64,000 nucleotides of DNA from Bradyrhizobiaceae bacterium (GTDB lineage Bacteria; Pseudomonadota; Alphaproteobacteria; Rhizobiales; Xanthobacteraceae): positions 243,687 to 307,686 of the forward strand of contig CP078014.1 of the NCBI GenBank assembly GCA_020544565.1. Direction: 5' to 3'. The translations under genes and the position numbers were made by a program. A model generated the notes under the pieces. It made no database searches. It was not told the DNA's origin and saw only the letters and a list, made by a program, of their open reading frames with translations. Positions 9,337 to 18,181 of the stretch are shown piece by piece. Position 1 is the first letter of the stretch. Each line of letters starts with the position of its first letter.

Positions 9337-11798
9337 GGCGGGCGTGGTGGATTCTCGTGGCGCTGCTGAGCCACTGGCGTCGCCACCGCATGCAGCTTGC
9401 GACCCTGCTGGTGGGGCTGATCGCGGCGACGGCGCTGTGGAGCGGTGTGCAGGCGCTGAACCAGCAGGCGCGCGCCAGCTACGATCGCGCGGCGGCGACC
9501 TTCGGCGGCGGTACCACCGCGATGCTGGTCGGCCGCGACGGGCCGTCGTTCCCGCAGCAACTGTTTGTCGATCTGCGCCGCGCCGAATGGCCGGTGTCGC
9601 CGGTGGTCGAGGGCCGCGTCCTGATCGGGGGTCGCGCCTATCGGTTGCTCGGCATCGAGCCGCTGTCGTTGCCCGCCGGCGCCGGCGCCGTGCCGGAGCT
9701 GGGACAAGGAGAGTTGCGCGCGTTCCTGATGCCGCCGGGACGGACGCTGGTGGCGCCGGAGACGCTGTCCGAGCTGCGATTGCGCGAAGGCGCTGCGCCG
9801 CCGGTGCAGGGCGGAATGGTGCTTCCGCCGCTCGCGGTGCAGGACGGTCTCGCCCCCGGCGTGCTGGTGGTGGATATCGGCATCGCCCAGCGCGTGCTCG
9901 GCATGCCGGATCAGGTGTCGCGGCTATTGGTCGGATCGCAGCCGGGGCCGGCGCGGCCGCCGCTCGCCGCGATCGTCGGGGATCGGTTGCGGCTGGTGGA
10001 GGCCGGCGCGCCGAGCGATCTCGAACGGCTGACCGCGAGCTTCCATCTCAATCTCACCGCGTTCGGCCTGCTGTCGTTCGTCGTCGGACTATTCATTGTG
10101 CATTCCGCCATCGGCCTCGCGCTCGAACAGCGGCTGCCGATGCTGCGCACGATCCGCGCCTGCGGCGTCTCCGCGCGGCTGTTGACCGCCGTGCTGGTGA
10201 GCGAACTGGTCACGCTCGCCGTTGTCGCCGGTCTGGTCGGGCTCGTCTGCGGCTACGCGGTCGCCGCGTTTCTGCTGCCCGACGTGGCGGCGAGCCTGCG
10301 CGGACTTTACGGCGCGCAGATTCCCGGACAGTTGTCGCTGCAGGCGCAATGGTGGCTGTCGGGTCTCGGCATGAGCGTGACCGGCGCGCTCGTCGCCGCG
10401 GTGACGGGACTGGCGCGGGTCTACCGGCTGCCGATCCTGGCCGCGGCGCAGCCTTATGCTTGGCAGCAGGCGCAGCAGCGCTGGCTGACACGGCAGGGCG
10501 CGCTGGCGGTGGTGATTGCGGCCGTCGCCGCCGGCTATCTCGTGTTTGGGGATTCGCTGGTGGCGGGCTTCCTCGTGCTGGCGGGGCTGCTGCTGGCGGC
10601 GGCGCTGGCGCTGCCGGTGGTGCTCGGCCTCGTGCTGTGGCTCGGCCAGCGCGGCACGCTGCGGCCGCTGGTGAAATGGTTCTGGGCCGACAGCCGCCAG
10701 CAGCTTCCCGGCCTGTCGCTGGCGCTGATGGCGCTGTTGCTGGCGCTGGCGGTCAATGTCGGCGTCGGCACCATGGTGCAGAGTTTCAGCCGCACCTTTG
10801 CCGACTGGCTCGATCACCGGCTCGCGGCGGAGATCTATCTCAACGCCACCAGCGACGCGCAGGGCGCAGAGATCGTGGCGTGGCTGCGCCGGCGTCCGGA
10901 AGTCACCGCGATCCTGCCGGCATGGCGCACCGACGTGACGCTGGACGCGTTGCCGGTGGAGGTGCTCGGCTTCGCCGATCACGCCACCTATCGCGAGCGC
11001 TGGCCGCTCCTGGAGGCGCAGCGCGATGTGTGGGACAAGGTGCGCGCCGGAAAAGGCGTGCTGCTCAGCGAGCAACTGGCGCGACGGCTGAACCTCGGTC
11101 TTGGCGACAAGGTGCGGCTGCCGGCCGCCGCCGGGCCGTGGACGGTGGAGGTCGCGGGCATCTATCCGGATTACGGCAATCCCAAGGGACAGGTCGGCGT
11201 CGATGTCGATGCGCTGGCGGCGCACTGGCCGGGGATTGCGCACACGCGCTTTGCCTTGCGTGTCGCACCGGACAAGGTCGCGCCGCTGATGACGGCGTTG
11301 CGCGACGTCTTCGGTCTCGACCTCACGCGGCTGATCGATCAGGCGACGTTGAAGGCGGAGTCCACCCGCATCTTCAACCGCACCTTTGCGGTCACCTCCG
11401 CGCTCAACGCCTTCACCCTCGGCGTCGCCGGCGTGGCGCTGCTCACCAGCCTGCTGACGCTGTCCGCCAGCCGGCTGCCGCAGCTTGCTCCGCTGTGGGC
11501 GCTCGGCATCACGCGGCGGCGGCTCGCCGGTCTTGAATTGCTGAAGACCATGGCGGTGGCGTTCGTCACCGCGCTGCTGGCGCTGCCGCTCGGCATCGGG
11601 GTGGCGTGGTGCCTCGTCGCCGTGGTGAACGTCAAGGCGTTCGGCTGGCGGCTGCCGCTGCATGTGTTTCCCGCGCAACTGGTCGAACTGCTGGCGGTAG
11701 CGATGCTTGCGGCGCTGCTGGCGACGCTGCTGCCGATCATCCGCCTGATGCGGCTTGAACCTGCATCACTTGTGAAGATTTTTGCCAATGAACGCTGA
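9333..11798 (+). CDS. ABC transporter permease, FtsX/MacB-like
   Basis: Large membrane permease of 821 residues with an N-terminal membrane segment just after the start (WWILVALLSHWRRHR), a large extracytoplasmic region, a central group of membrane helices (around residues 240-480), a second extracytoplasmic domain, and a final FtsX-like helical bundle ending LIRLMRLEPASLVKIF. The size suggests that two permease halves, separate in AttFG-type systems, are joined in one chain. The start at 9333 overlaps the ATPase stop; the open frame runs upstream to 9033 but that part is the shifted shadow of the ATPase gene. Likely role: moving lipoproteins, lipids or peptides across or out of the inner membrane (inference from the family). 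Confidence 0.88.
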   Translation: MRRAWWILVALLSHWRRHRMQLATLLVGLIAATALWSGVQALNQQARASYDRAAATFGGGTTAMLVGRDGPSFPQQLFVDLRRAEWPVSPVVEGRVLIGGRAYRLLGIEPLSLPAGAGAVPELGQGELRAFLMPPGRTLVAPETLSELRLREGAAPPVQGGMVLPPLAVQDGLAPGVLVVDIGIAQRVLGMPDQVSRLLVGSQPGPARPPLAAIVGDRLRLVEAGAPSDLERLTASFHLNLTAFGLLSFVVGLFIVHSAIGLALEQRLPMLRTIRACGVSARLLTAVLVSELVTLAVVAGLVGLVCGYAVAAFLLPDVAASLRGLYGAQIPGQLSLQAQWWLSGLGMSVTGALVAAVTGLARVYRLPILAAAQPYAWQQAQQRWLTRQGALAVVIAAVAAGYLVFGDSLVAGFLVLAGLLLAAALALPVVLGLVLWLGQRGTLRPLVKWFWADSRQQLPGLSLALMALLLALAVNVGVGTMVQSFSRTFADWLDHRLAAEIYLNATSDAQGAEIVAWLRRRPEVTAILPAWRTDVTLDALPVEVLGFADHATYRERWPLLEAQRDVWDKVRAGKGVLLSEQLARRLNLGLGDKVRLPAAAGPWTVEVAGIYPDYGNPKGQVGVDVDALAAHWPGIAHTRFALRVAPDKVAPLMTALRDVFGLDLTRLIDQATLKAESTRIFNRTFAVTSALNAFTLGVAGVALLTSLLTLSASRLPQLAPLWALGITRRRLAGLELLKTMAVAFVTALLALPLGIGVAWCLVAVVNVKAFGWRLPLHVFPAQLVELLAVAMLAALLATLLPIIRLMRLEPASLVKIFANER

Positions 11799-12873
11799 TC
11801 GCCCCACGCGTCGCGCTGTGATGGGCGGCCTTGCGCTCGCGCCGTTCGGCGGGGCACTGGCGCGCGCGCAGGGCTTCGCCGGATTGGGCGGCGACAGCGA
11901 CGGTTTCGCCGCGGTGACGCCGGGGCGGGTGCTGGCGTTTCCGCGCGATCACGGGCCGCATGCGGACTATCGCATCGAGTGGTGGTATCTCACCGCCAAC
12001 CTGAGCGACAGTCGCGGCCGCCGGTGGGGGGCGCAGTGGACGCTGTTTCGCCAGGCAATGATGCCGGGCGCGGAGCAGGATGGCTGGGCCAGCCGCCAGC
12101 TCTGGATGGGGCACGCTGCCGTCACCGGCGCGGACGTCCATCGCTATGCCGAGAAATTCGCGCGCGGCGGCGTCGGGCAGGCGGGCGCGCAGGCGACGCC
12201 GTTTCGCGCCTGGATCGATTCCTGGACCATGGTGGAACGCGACGGCTTTTCGCCGCAGACCGTCGCGCCGCTGCAGGTGTCGGCCGTCGGCGCGGATTTC
12301 AGCTACGCGCTGACGCTTGAGGCCGAGCAGCCGCTGGTGTTGCAGGGCGACCATGGCTACAGCCGCAAATCGGAGCGCGGGCAGGCGTCGTATTATTTCA
12401 GCCAGCCGTTTTTCTCGGCGCGGGGAGCGCTCTCGCTGGGTGAGACGCGCGTGGACGTCACCGGCAAGGCGTGGATGGATCGCGAATGGAGCAGCCAGCC
12501 GCTGGCTTCCGACCAGACCGGCTGGGACTGGTTCTCGCTGCATCTCGACTCCGGCGACAAGGTGATGCTGTTCCGCCTGCGCCAGAAGGACGGCCGCAAT
12601 TTCTTCGCGGGCAACTGGATCGGCCGCGACGGCCGCTCCGAGCCGCTCGCCGCCGACGCGATCGCGCTGACGCCAACCGCCTTCACCTCGATCGCCGGGC
12701 GCAGCATTCCGACATCGTGGTCGGTCGCGGTTGCGGATCGCGGCTTGCGCATCGACAGCGTGCCGCTCAATGCCCGGAGCTGGATGGGCACCCGCGTTGC
12801 CTATTGGGAAGGGCCGGTGAACATCTCCGGCAGCCATGGTGGTGTCGGCTATCTGGAGATGACGGGGTATTGA
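11788..12873 (+). CDS. Lipocalin-like (CrtC/AttH-type) exported protein
   Basis: A 361-residue protein of the family that joins carotenoid 1,2-hydratase (CrtC) and AttH, with a double lipocalin-like fold. Diagnostic stretches are YRIEWWYLTANL near residue 60 and AWMDREWSSQPL with GWDWFSLHLDSGDKV further on. The N terminus (RPTRRAVMGGLALAPFGGAL) looks like a twin-arginine export signal ending at about ARAQ. The ATG at 11788 overlaps the permease stop by 11 bases, so the protein belongs to the ABC exporter operon. No carotenoid genes are nearby, which favours an AttH-like partner of the exporter over a hydratase. The precise ligand is unknown. Confidence 0.82.
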   Translation: MNADRPTRRAVMGGLALAPFGGALARAQGFAGLGGDSDGFAAVTPGRVLAFPRDHGPHADYRIEWWYLTANLSDSRGRRWGAQWTLFRQAMMPGAEQDGWASRQLWMGHAAVTGADVHRYAEKFARGGVGQAGAQATPFRAWIDSWTMVERDGFSPQTVAPLQVSAVGADFSYALTLEAEQPLVLQGDHGYSRKSERGQASYYFSQPFFSARGALSLGETRVDVTGKAWMDREWSSQPLASDQTGWDWFSLHLDSGDKVMLFRLRQKDGRNFFAGNWIGRDGRSEPLAADAIALTPTAFTSIAGRSIPTSWSVAVADRGLRIDSVPLNARSWMGTRVAYWEGPVNISGSHGGVGYLEMTGY

Positions 12874-12923
12874 GCGGGCCGGGCGGCCTTGTGCCGTCGC
12901 GGGGCCGGTCCTAGATAGCCTGC

Positions 12924-13175
12924 ATGCCGCGTTATTTTTTCAATACCCGCATGGGCGATACGCTGATCTCCGATCCTGAGGGCGCGGAGCTGCGCGATCC
13001 CGATCAGGCGTGGCGGGTGGCGCGCGCCACCATCCGGCGCATCCTCGACGACAATGGCGGGGACCCGCGTCTGCTTGCGGCGTGTCTGGAAGTCACCGAC
13101 AGCAGCGGCGAGATCGTGCTCGAATTTCCCTTCAGCGAAGCGCTCGATATCGGCGACGAGCCGTCGCGGCATTGA
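12924..13175 (+). CDS. DUF6894 family small protein
   Basis: An 83-residue protein beginning MPRYFFNTRMGDTLISDPEG, which matches the DUF6894 family common in Rhizobiales: a conserved YFF start, an acidic DPEG turn, and a helix followed by a VLEFPFSEAL strand. No signal peptide or membrane segment is seen. The function is not known. It sits 50 bases after the lipocalin-like gene on the same strand and converges with the alpha/beta hydrolase gene, from which only ten bases separate it. Confidence 0.8.
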   Translation: MPRYFFNTRMGDTLISDPEGAELRDPDQAWRVARATIRRILDDNGGDPRLLAACLEVTDSSGEIVLEFPFSEALDIGDEPSRH

Positions 13176-13185
13176 CCCCTTAAGA

Positions 13186-13980
13186 CTACCGCGCGTTGGC
13201 CTTCACCAGCGCGAACAGCACGTCGTCCGGCCGCTCGGCCGTCAGCATATGGCCGGCGCCGGGCACCACCACGGCGGTCGCTCCGGGAATGGCGGCGGCG
13301 AGCTGCCGCCCTGATTTCACCGGGGTCATCATGTCGCGCTCGCCGAGAATGAGCGTGGTCGGCGCGGTCACCCTGGCGGCGGAGGTCGGTACGTCCTTGT
13401 AGTCGTTGCAGGCGGCGAGGTCGTTGTACAGCACGCCCGGCGCGTCGCGCTCCAGCACGCGCTGGCCGCCGCCCAGCATCCACAGGCCCGGCGCCTGCGA
13501 GCCGCCGAGGGTGGCGGCGAAGCCGAAGCCCCAGATCGACACCATGTCGATGGCGTCGTGGTTGTTGGCCTTGGCCGCTTCCAGCAGATCGGGCGAGACC
13601 GGCATCGCGCCGCCGACGCCGATCAGCGACAGCGCCGACACCTTGTCGGGATAGCGCGCGGCGGCATCGAGCGCGATCAGCGAGCCCATGGAGTGACCGA
13701 CGAGGCCGGCGTTGCTCGCGCCGGCGGCGTCGATCAGGCGGATGATCCAGTCGGCCATGCCGGAGATGGTGGGGATCGGCTGCCCGCCCGAGCGGCCGTG
13801 CCCCGGCAGGTCGGGCGCGAGCACGCTGTAGCCGTGATGGGAGAACCACCGGCTGAACGTCGCCCACATCGTATGGTCGAAGCCCGCGCCGTGCACGAAC
13901 ACCACCAGCGGCAGCTTCGGATCGAACGGCTTGCCGCCGGTGGTCGCGAAGGTCTCGATGCCGTCTACGGTCAGGATCAT
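13186..13980 (-). CDS. Alpha/beta-fold hydrolase
   Basis: A 264-residue hydrolase with the complete alpha/beta-hydrolase layout: oxyanion motif HGAGFD at residues 30-35, nucleophile elbow GHSMG with Ser97, an acid in LGERDMMTP, and the catalytic histidine in PGAGHML near the C terminus. No export signal is present, so it is probably cytoplasmic. It starts three bases after the stop of metY and is the last gene of the amidase-metY-hydrolase operon. The substrate (ester, lactone or C-C bond) cannot be inferred from sequence alone. Confidence 0.88.
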   Translation of the reverse strand: MILTVDGIETFATTGGKPFDPKLPLVVFVHGAGFDHTMWATFSRWFSHHGYSVLAPDLPGHGRSGGQPIPTISGMADWIIRLIDAAGASNAGLVGHSMGSLIALDAAARYPDKVSALSLIGVGGAMPVSPDLLEAAKANNHDAIDMVSIWGFGFAATLGGSQAPGLWMLGGGQRVLERDAPGVLYNDLAACNDYKDVPTSAARVTAPTTLILGERDMMTPVKSGRQLAAAIPGATAVVVPGAGHMLTAERPDDVLFALVKANAR

Positions 13981-13983
13981 GTC

Positions 13984-15279
13984 TCAAGCCTTCTGCGAGA
14001 TGCGGAGCGCCTGGCCGAGGTCGGCGATGATGTCGCCGGCGGCTTCGATGCCGATGGACAGGCGGATCAGTTCCTCGCCGATGCCCGCGACTTTTAGTTG
14101 CTCGGCGTTCATCTGCTGATGCGTGGTGGAGGCGGGGTGGATCACCAGCGTCTTGGCGTCGCCGACATTGGCGACATGGCTGACCAGTTTCAGCGCCTCG
14201 ATGAACTTGCGTCCGGCCTCGCGGCCGCCCTTGATGCCGAAAGTGATGATCGAGCCCGCGCCGCGTGGCAGCAGGCGTTTCGCCAGCGCATGATCGGGAT
14301 GGCTGTCGAGCGAGGGGTGCAGCACCCAGTCCACCGCCTTGTTGGTGGTGAGGAAATCCAGCACCGCCGTGGCGTTCTCGACATGGCGCGGCATGCGCAC
14401 ATGCAGCGTCTCGACGCCCTGCAGGATCTGGAAGGCGTTGACGGGCGACAGGCACGCGCCGAAGTCGCGCAGGCCCTCGGCGCGGGCGCGCATGATGAAC
14501 GCCTGCGGGCCGAACTCCTCGCTGAAGACGATGCCGTGATAGCCGGCATAGGGTGTCGTCAGGGTCGGGAATTTGCCGGACTTGTCCCAGTCGAAATGGC
14601 CGCCATCGATGATGACGCCGCCGATGGCGATGCCGTGGCCGCCGATCCACTTGGTGATTGAGTTCATCACGATGTCCGCGCCCATTTCGATCGGCTTTGC
14701 CAGATACGGCGTGGCAAAGGTGTTGTCGATCAGCAGCGGAATGCCGGCGTCGTGGGCGATCTTCGCCACGGCCGGGATGTCGAACACCTCAAGCCCCGGA
14801 TTGCCGATGGTCTCGCCGATCACCAGCCTGGTGTTCGGTTTGATCGCCGCCTTGAGGCCGTTGTGATCGCGCGGCTTGACGAAGGTGGTGGTAATGCCGA
14901 AGCGCGGCAGCGTATGCGTCAGCAGGTTGATGGTGCCGCCATAGAGCGAGGCCGAGGCCACGATATGGTCGCCGGCGTCGAGCAGGGTAGCGATGGCGAG
15001 GTGCATCGCCGCCATGCCGCTCGCGGTGCAGACCGCGCCGACGCCGCCCTCCAGCGCCGCGAGGCGTTCCTCCAATACCGCGATGGTGGGATTGGAGATG
15101 CGCGTATAAAGGTGACCCGCGCGTTCGATATTGAACAGCGCCGCGGCGTGATCGGCGTCCTGAAATACATAGGACGTGGTCTGGTAGATCGGCGCGGCGC
15201 GCGCGCCGGTGAGCGGATCGGGATGCTGGCCCGCATGCAGGCTGAGCGTGTCGAACGCGGGAGGTTTGGGCGCTGCCAT
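13984..15279 (-). CDS. metY: O-acetylhomoserine sulfhydrylase (aminocarboxypropyltransferase)
   Basis: PLP enzyme that makes homocysteine (or methionine) from O-acetylhomoserine and sulfide or a thiol. The 431-residue length and the N terminus (FDTLSLHAGQHPDPLTGARA, YQTTSYVF) are those of the MetY branch of the Cys/Met-metabolism family. The PLP-binding lysine is Lys210 in NSITKWIGGHG, preceded by the cofactor-contacting aspartate in LLIDNTFATPY (Asp185). It lies between an amidase gene upstream and an alpha/beta hydrolase gene downstream on the minus strand. No SAM riboswitch is recognisable in the short 56-base gap upstream. Confidence 0.92.
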   Translation of the reverse strand: MAAPKPPAFDTLSLHAGQHPDPLTGARAAPIYQTTSYVFQDADHAAALFNIERAGHLYTRISNPTIAVLEERLAALEGGVGAVCTASGMAAMHLAIATLLDAGDHIVASASLYGGTINLLTHTLPRFGITTTFVKPRDHNGLKAAIKPNTRLVIGETIGNPGLEVFDIPAVAKIAHDAGIPLLIDNTFATPYLAKPIEMGADIVMNSITKWIGGHGIAIGGVIIDGGHFDWDKSGKFPTLTTPYAGYHGIVFSEEFGPQAFIMRARAEGLRDFGACLSPVNAFQILQGVETLHVRMPRHVENATAVLDFLTTNKAVDWVLHPSLDSHPDHALAKRLLPRGAGSIITFGIKGGREAGRKFIEALKLVSHVANVGDAKTLVIHPASTTHQQMNAEQLKVAGIGEELIRLSIGIEAAGDIIADLGQALRISQKA

Positions 15280-15335
15280 CTATGCTCTCGTCACTGGAAT
15301 GGCGGAGTGTTCACGGACCTGCCGGGCCGGCACGA

Positions 15336-16787
15336 TCAGGTGCCGGGCCGGGGATCGATCGGCGTGATCGTGCCGAGCCCGAGAATGGTTTCGAGCAATT
15401 TTCCGCCTGCCAGCACCGGCGCCTCGCCGCGCGGCGGCCCCACGATCTGCAGACCCACCGGCAGGTTCTCGCGGGTGAAGCCGCACGGAATCGACAGGCC
15501 GGGGCAGCAGGCCATGGTGATGGCGGAGACGATGGCGAGCCAGCCGACATAGTTGTCGAACGCCACGCCGTTGCAGGCGGCGAGATAGCGTTGCTCCACC
15601 GGGAATGCCGCGACAATGGTGGTCGGGCACAGCAGCAGGTCGTAGGTCTCGAAAAAGGCGATGGCGCGGTTGGTCAGCGTCACGCGCTGGGCTTCCGCCC
15701 GCGCGATGTCGTCCAGCGTGAGCTTCAGGCCCTCTTCGATGTTCCAGATCACCTCCGGCTTCAACTGGTCGCGATGCGATGTGAGCAGCTTGCCCTTGGT
15801 CAGCGCGTAGTCATAGGCGCGCAGCACATGGGCGCATTCCACCGCTTCCCGGAAATCGGGATGGGCTTCCTCGACGATGACGCCGGCTTCAGACAGGCGT
15901 TCTGCAGCCTTGCGCGTGAGCGCGGCGACTTCCGGGTCCACCGGAGAAATGCCGAGGTCGGCAGAATAGGCGACACGCTTTGGCTTCGCGCCGGAGCGGG
16001 CGGCGGCGAGAAACGAGATAGGCAGCGCCGGCAGCGACAGCGGATCGCGGGGATCCTCGCCGGACATGGCGTCCAGCATCAGCGCGATGTCCTCGACATT
16101 GCGGGCCATCGGCCCGTCGGCGTTGATGGTGCGGTCGATCTTGGCGCTCTGGGTATGGGCGACGCGGCCGATGCTGGGACGCATGCCGACCACGCCGCAG
16201 AAGCTCGCGGGATTGCGCAGCGAGCCGCCGACATCGGTGCCGTGGGCGAGCCATGCCGTGCCGCTGGCGAGCGCCGCCCCCGCGCCGCCGGAGGAGCCGG
16301 ACGCCGAGCGCGACAGGTTCCACGGATTGCGCGTGGCGCCGAACACCTCGTTGAAGGTTTGCGCGCCGGCGCCGAATTCGGGCGTATTCGATTTGGCGTA
16401 AACCACCGCGCCGCTGGCTTCGAGACGGTCGACGACGATGTTCGACTTGGTGGCGATGGTGTCCTTGAAGATCGGCGAGCCCTGGGTGGTGCGCACGCCG
16501 GCGACGTCGGTGAGGTCCTTGATCGGCACCGGCAGGCCGGCCAGCAGACCGCGCTCGCTCACAGGCTTTTTCATCAGCGCGTCGGCGTGGGCGCGGGCGC
16601 GGTCGAAGCACAGGATCGGCAGGGCGTTGACCTGACCGTCCACCTCGGCGATCCGCGCTTCCAGCGCATCCAGCAGATCGTGCGGGGTGATATCACCGCG
16701 CTTGAGCCGCTCCACGTTCTCGCAGGCCGTGGCCCGCACGAGTTCTGCACTGGATGTCACGCGATCGTCTCCCGTTTCTTGGTTCAT
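15336..16787 (-). CDS. Amidase (amidase-signature family)
   Basis: Amide hydrolase of 483 residues with the Ser-cisSer-Lys triad of the amidase-signature family: Lys90 in LPVPIKDLTDVAG, Ser165 in the SGSSGG glycine/serine loop, and the nucleophile Ser189 in GTDVGGSLRNPASFCG. The 24-residue spacing between the two serines is the family standard. There is no signal peptide, so it is cytoplasmic. It is the first gene of a minus-strand operon with metY. It lacks the GatA context (no gatB/gatC), so a catabolic or detoxifying amidase is more likely than the tRNA amidotransferase subunit. Confidence 0.88.
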   Translation of the reverse strand: MNQETGDDRVTSSAELVRATACENVERLKRGDITPHDLLDALEARIAEVDGQVNALPILCFDRARAHADALMKKPVSERGLLAGLPVPIKDLTDVAGVRTTQGSPIFKDTIATKSNIVVDRLEASGAVVYAKSNTPEFGAGAQTFNEVFGATRNPWNLSRSASGSSGGAGAALASGTAWLAHGTDVGGSLRNPASFCGVVGMRPSIGRVAHTQSAKIDRTINADGPMARNVEDIALMLDAMSGEDPRDPLSLPALPISFLAAARSGAKPKRVAYSADLGISPVDPEVAALTRKAAERLSEAGVIVEEAHPDFREAVECAHVLRAYDYALTKGKLLTSHRDQLKPEVIWNIEEGLKLTLDDIARAEAQRVTLTNRAIAFFETYDLLLCPTTIVAAFPVEQRYLAACNGVAFDNYVGWLAIVSAITMACCPGLSIPCGFTRENLPVGLQIVGPPRGEAPVLAGGKLLETILGLGTITPIDPRPGT

Positions 16788-16880
16788 GGCTAGTCAATAC
16801 AACGGGATGCAGATGAATGGCGAGGTGAAAGTGGTGGAATTCACCTCGCCGGGCCGGGGTATTCCGGCATGAGGCTGATG

Positions 16881-18110
16881 TCAGCGGGCGCCGCCGCCCA
16901 TTTCGCCGTCGAGAACCCCGCCGAACAGCTCCCAGCGCTCGCCCTTGAAGCGCATCAGTTGCAGTTGCTCGATCGGCGAAAAGTCGGTGGGGCTGGTCTT
17001 GATCAGGATGCCGGGCAGCAAGCCGCCCTGCTGGATGCCCGAAAGGTTGGCGGCCTGCTTCATGATGTTGTCGCGGGTCAGGTTATCGCCCGCCTGCTTC
17101 AGCACCTGAACCATGGTCTGCGCCATGTTGTAGCCGGTGAGCGCCGAACTGTCGGCCGGATTGACCTCCGGAACATACTTGGCGAGGAACGCCTTGTAGT
17201 CCTTCATGGCCGGATCATTGTTCCACTGCGGGTCGGTGGTGTCCTTGGCATAGGCGGCCGAGATCACGCCCTGCGCGTTGTCGAGCCCGGCCGGTTTCAT
17301 CACGGTTGCGGTCGAGGCGCTGACGTTGGCGATCATCATGGTCGGCTTCCAGCCGAGTTCGCCGACCTTCTTGATGGTCTGCGCGCCGAATTTCGGCGTG
17401 GTGAAGATCATCAGAACGTCCGGGTTGAGCGCCTTGAGTTTCACGATGTGCGAATCGATGGTCGGTTCGGACAGCTCGTAGCTCTCCTCGGCGATGATCT
17501 GCGACTTCTTGTTGCCGAGGCCGTCCTGAAGGCCCTTGAGGTAGTCCTTGCCGAAATCGTCGTTCTGATAAAGTACGGCGATCTTGGCGTCGGGCTTCTC
17601 CTTCAGCAGGTGCTTGGCGTAGATGCGGCCTTCGCTCTGGTAGCTCGGCAGCCACCCCATCGTCCACGGGAAGCCCTTGGGGTCGGCCCACTTGGTCGCG
17701 CCGGTGGCGAGGAAGATCTGCGGCACCTTCTTCGTGTTCATGTATTTCTGGATCGCGGAGTTGGATGGCGTGCCGAGCGCGCCGAACAGCAGCAGCACCT
17801 CGTCGCTTTCAACCAGCTTGCGGGTCTGCTCCACCGCTTTCGGCGGCGAGTAGGCGTCGTCATAGGAGATGAAGTTGATCTTGCGGCCGTTGATGCCGCC
17901 TTCGTCGTTGATCTTGTGGAAGTAGCCGGTCATCGCCTTGCCCACTGCGCCGTAGGCCGAGGCCGGGCCGCTATAGGGCATGATGTTGCCGATCCTGATT
18001 TCGGTGTCCGATGCGCCGGGATCGTATTTCTTCTGGGCCAGAGCCGCATTCGTCGCGGCGATCAGAACGCTCGCGGTCATGGCGGCGCACAGCGGTTTGG
18101 TCAAACGCAT
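16881..18110 (-). CDS. Branched-chain-amino-acid-type ABC substrate-binding protein
   Basis: Periplasmic binding protein (Leu/Ile/Val-binding fold, HAAT family) of 409 residues with a signal peptide ending near residue 25 (ALAQ). The start of the mature part, IRIGNIMPYSGPASAYGAVGKA, and the later YDDAYSPPKAVEQTRKL and AVLYQNDDFGKDYLKGL stretches are characteristic. No permease or ATPase genes are adjacent, so it is an orphan binding protein that must work with a transporter encoded elsewhere (possibly the system at 40.4-43.8 kb). Next to it are lipid- or CoA-metabolism genes, and related orphans often bind aromatic or fatty acids; this is only an inference. Confidence 0.9.
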   Translation of the reverse strand: MRLTKPLCAAMTASVLIAATNAALAQKKYDPGASDTEIRIGNIMPYSGPASAYGAVGKAMTGYFHKINDEGGINGRKINFISYDDAYSPPKAVEQTRKLVESDEVLLLFGALGTPSNSAIQKYMNTKKVPQIFLATGATKWADPKGFPWTMGWLPSYQSEGRIYAKHLLKEKPDAKIAVLYQNDDFGKDYLKGLQDGLGNKKSQIIAEESYELSEPTIDSHIVKLKALNPDVLMIFTTPKFGAQTIKKVGELGWKPTMMIANVSASTATVMKPAGLDNAQGVISAAYAKDTTDPQWNNDPAMKDYKAFLAKYVPEVNPADSSALTGYNMAQTMVQVLKQAGDNLTRDNIMKQAANLSGIQQGGLLPGILIKTSPTDFSPIEQLQLMRFKGERWELFGGVLDGEMGGGAR

Positions 18111-18181
18111 TCGGTTTTCTCCCTGCTTGCTTGTGTGGTGCGGCTCGCGGCTCTTTGTCCGCTTCGCCGGTTGTTATGGAT

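Noticed and set aside
9344..11536. A 730-codon plus-strand frame within the ABC permease
   Set aside because: Out-of-frame reading of the permease gene with Ala/Arg/Gly-rich composition and no hydrophobic segments.
11788..12873. Carotenoid 1,2-hydratase (crtC)
   Set aside because: Family resemblance exists, but there are no carotenoid biosynthesis genes around and the gene is embedded in an ABC exporter operon, as AttH is.
15324..15350. CCGGCAC-GATCAG-GTGCCGG hairpin at the end of the amidase gene as a terminator or riboswitch before metY
   Set aside because: No T tract follows, it overlaps the amidase coding end, and the 56-base gap to metY does not show a SAM-II riboswitch pattern.
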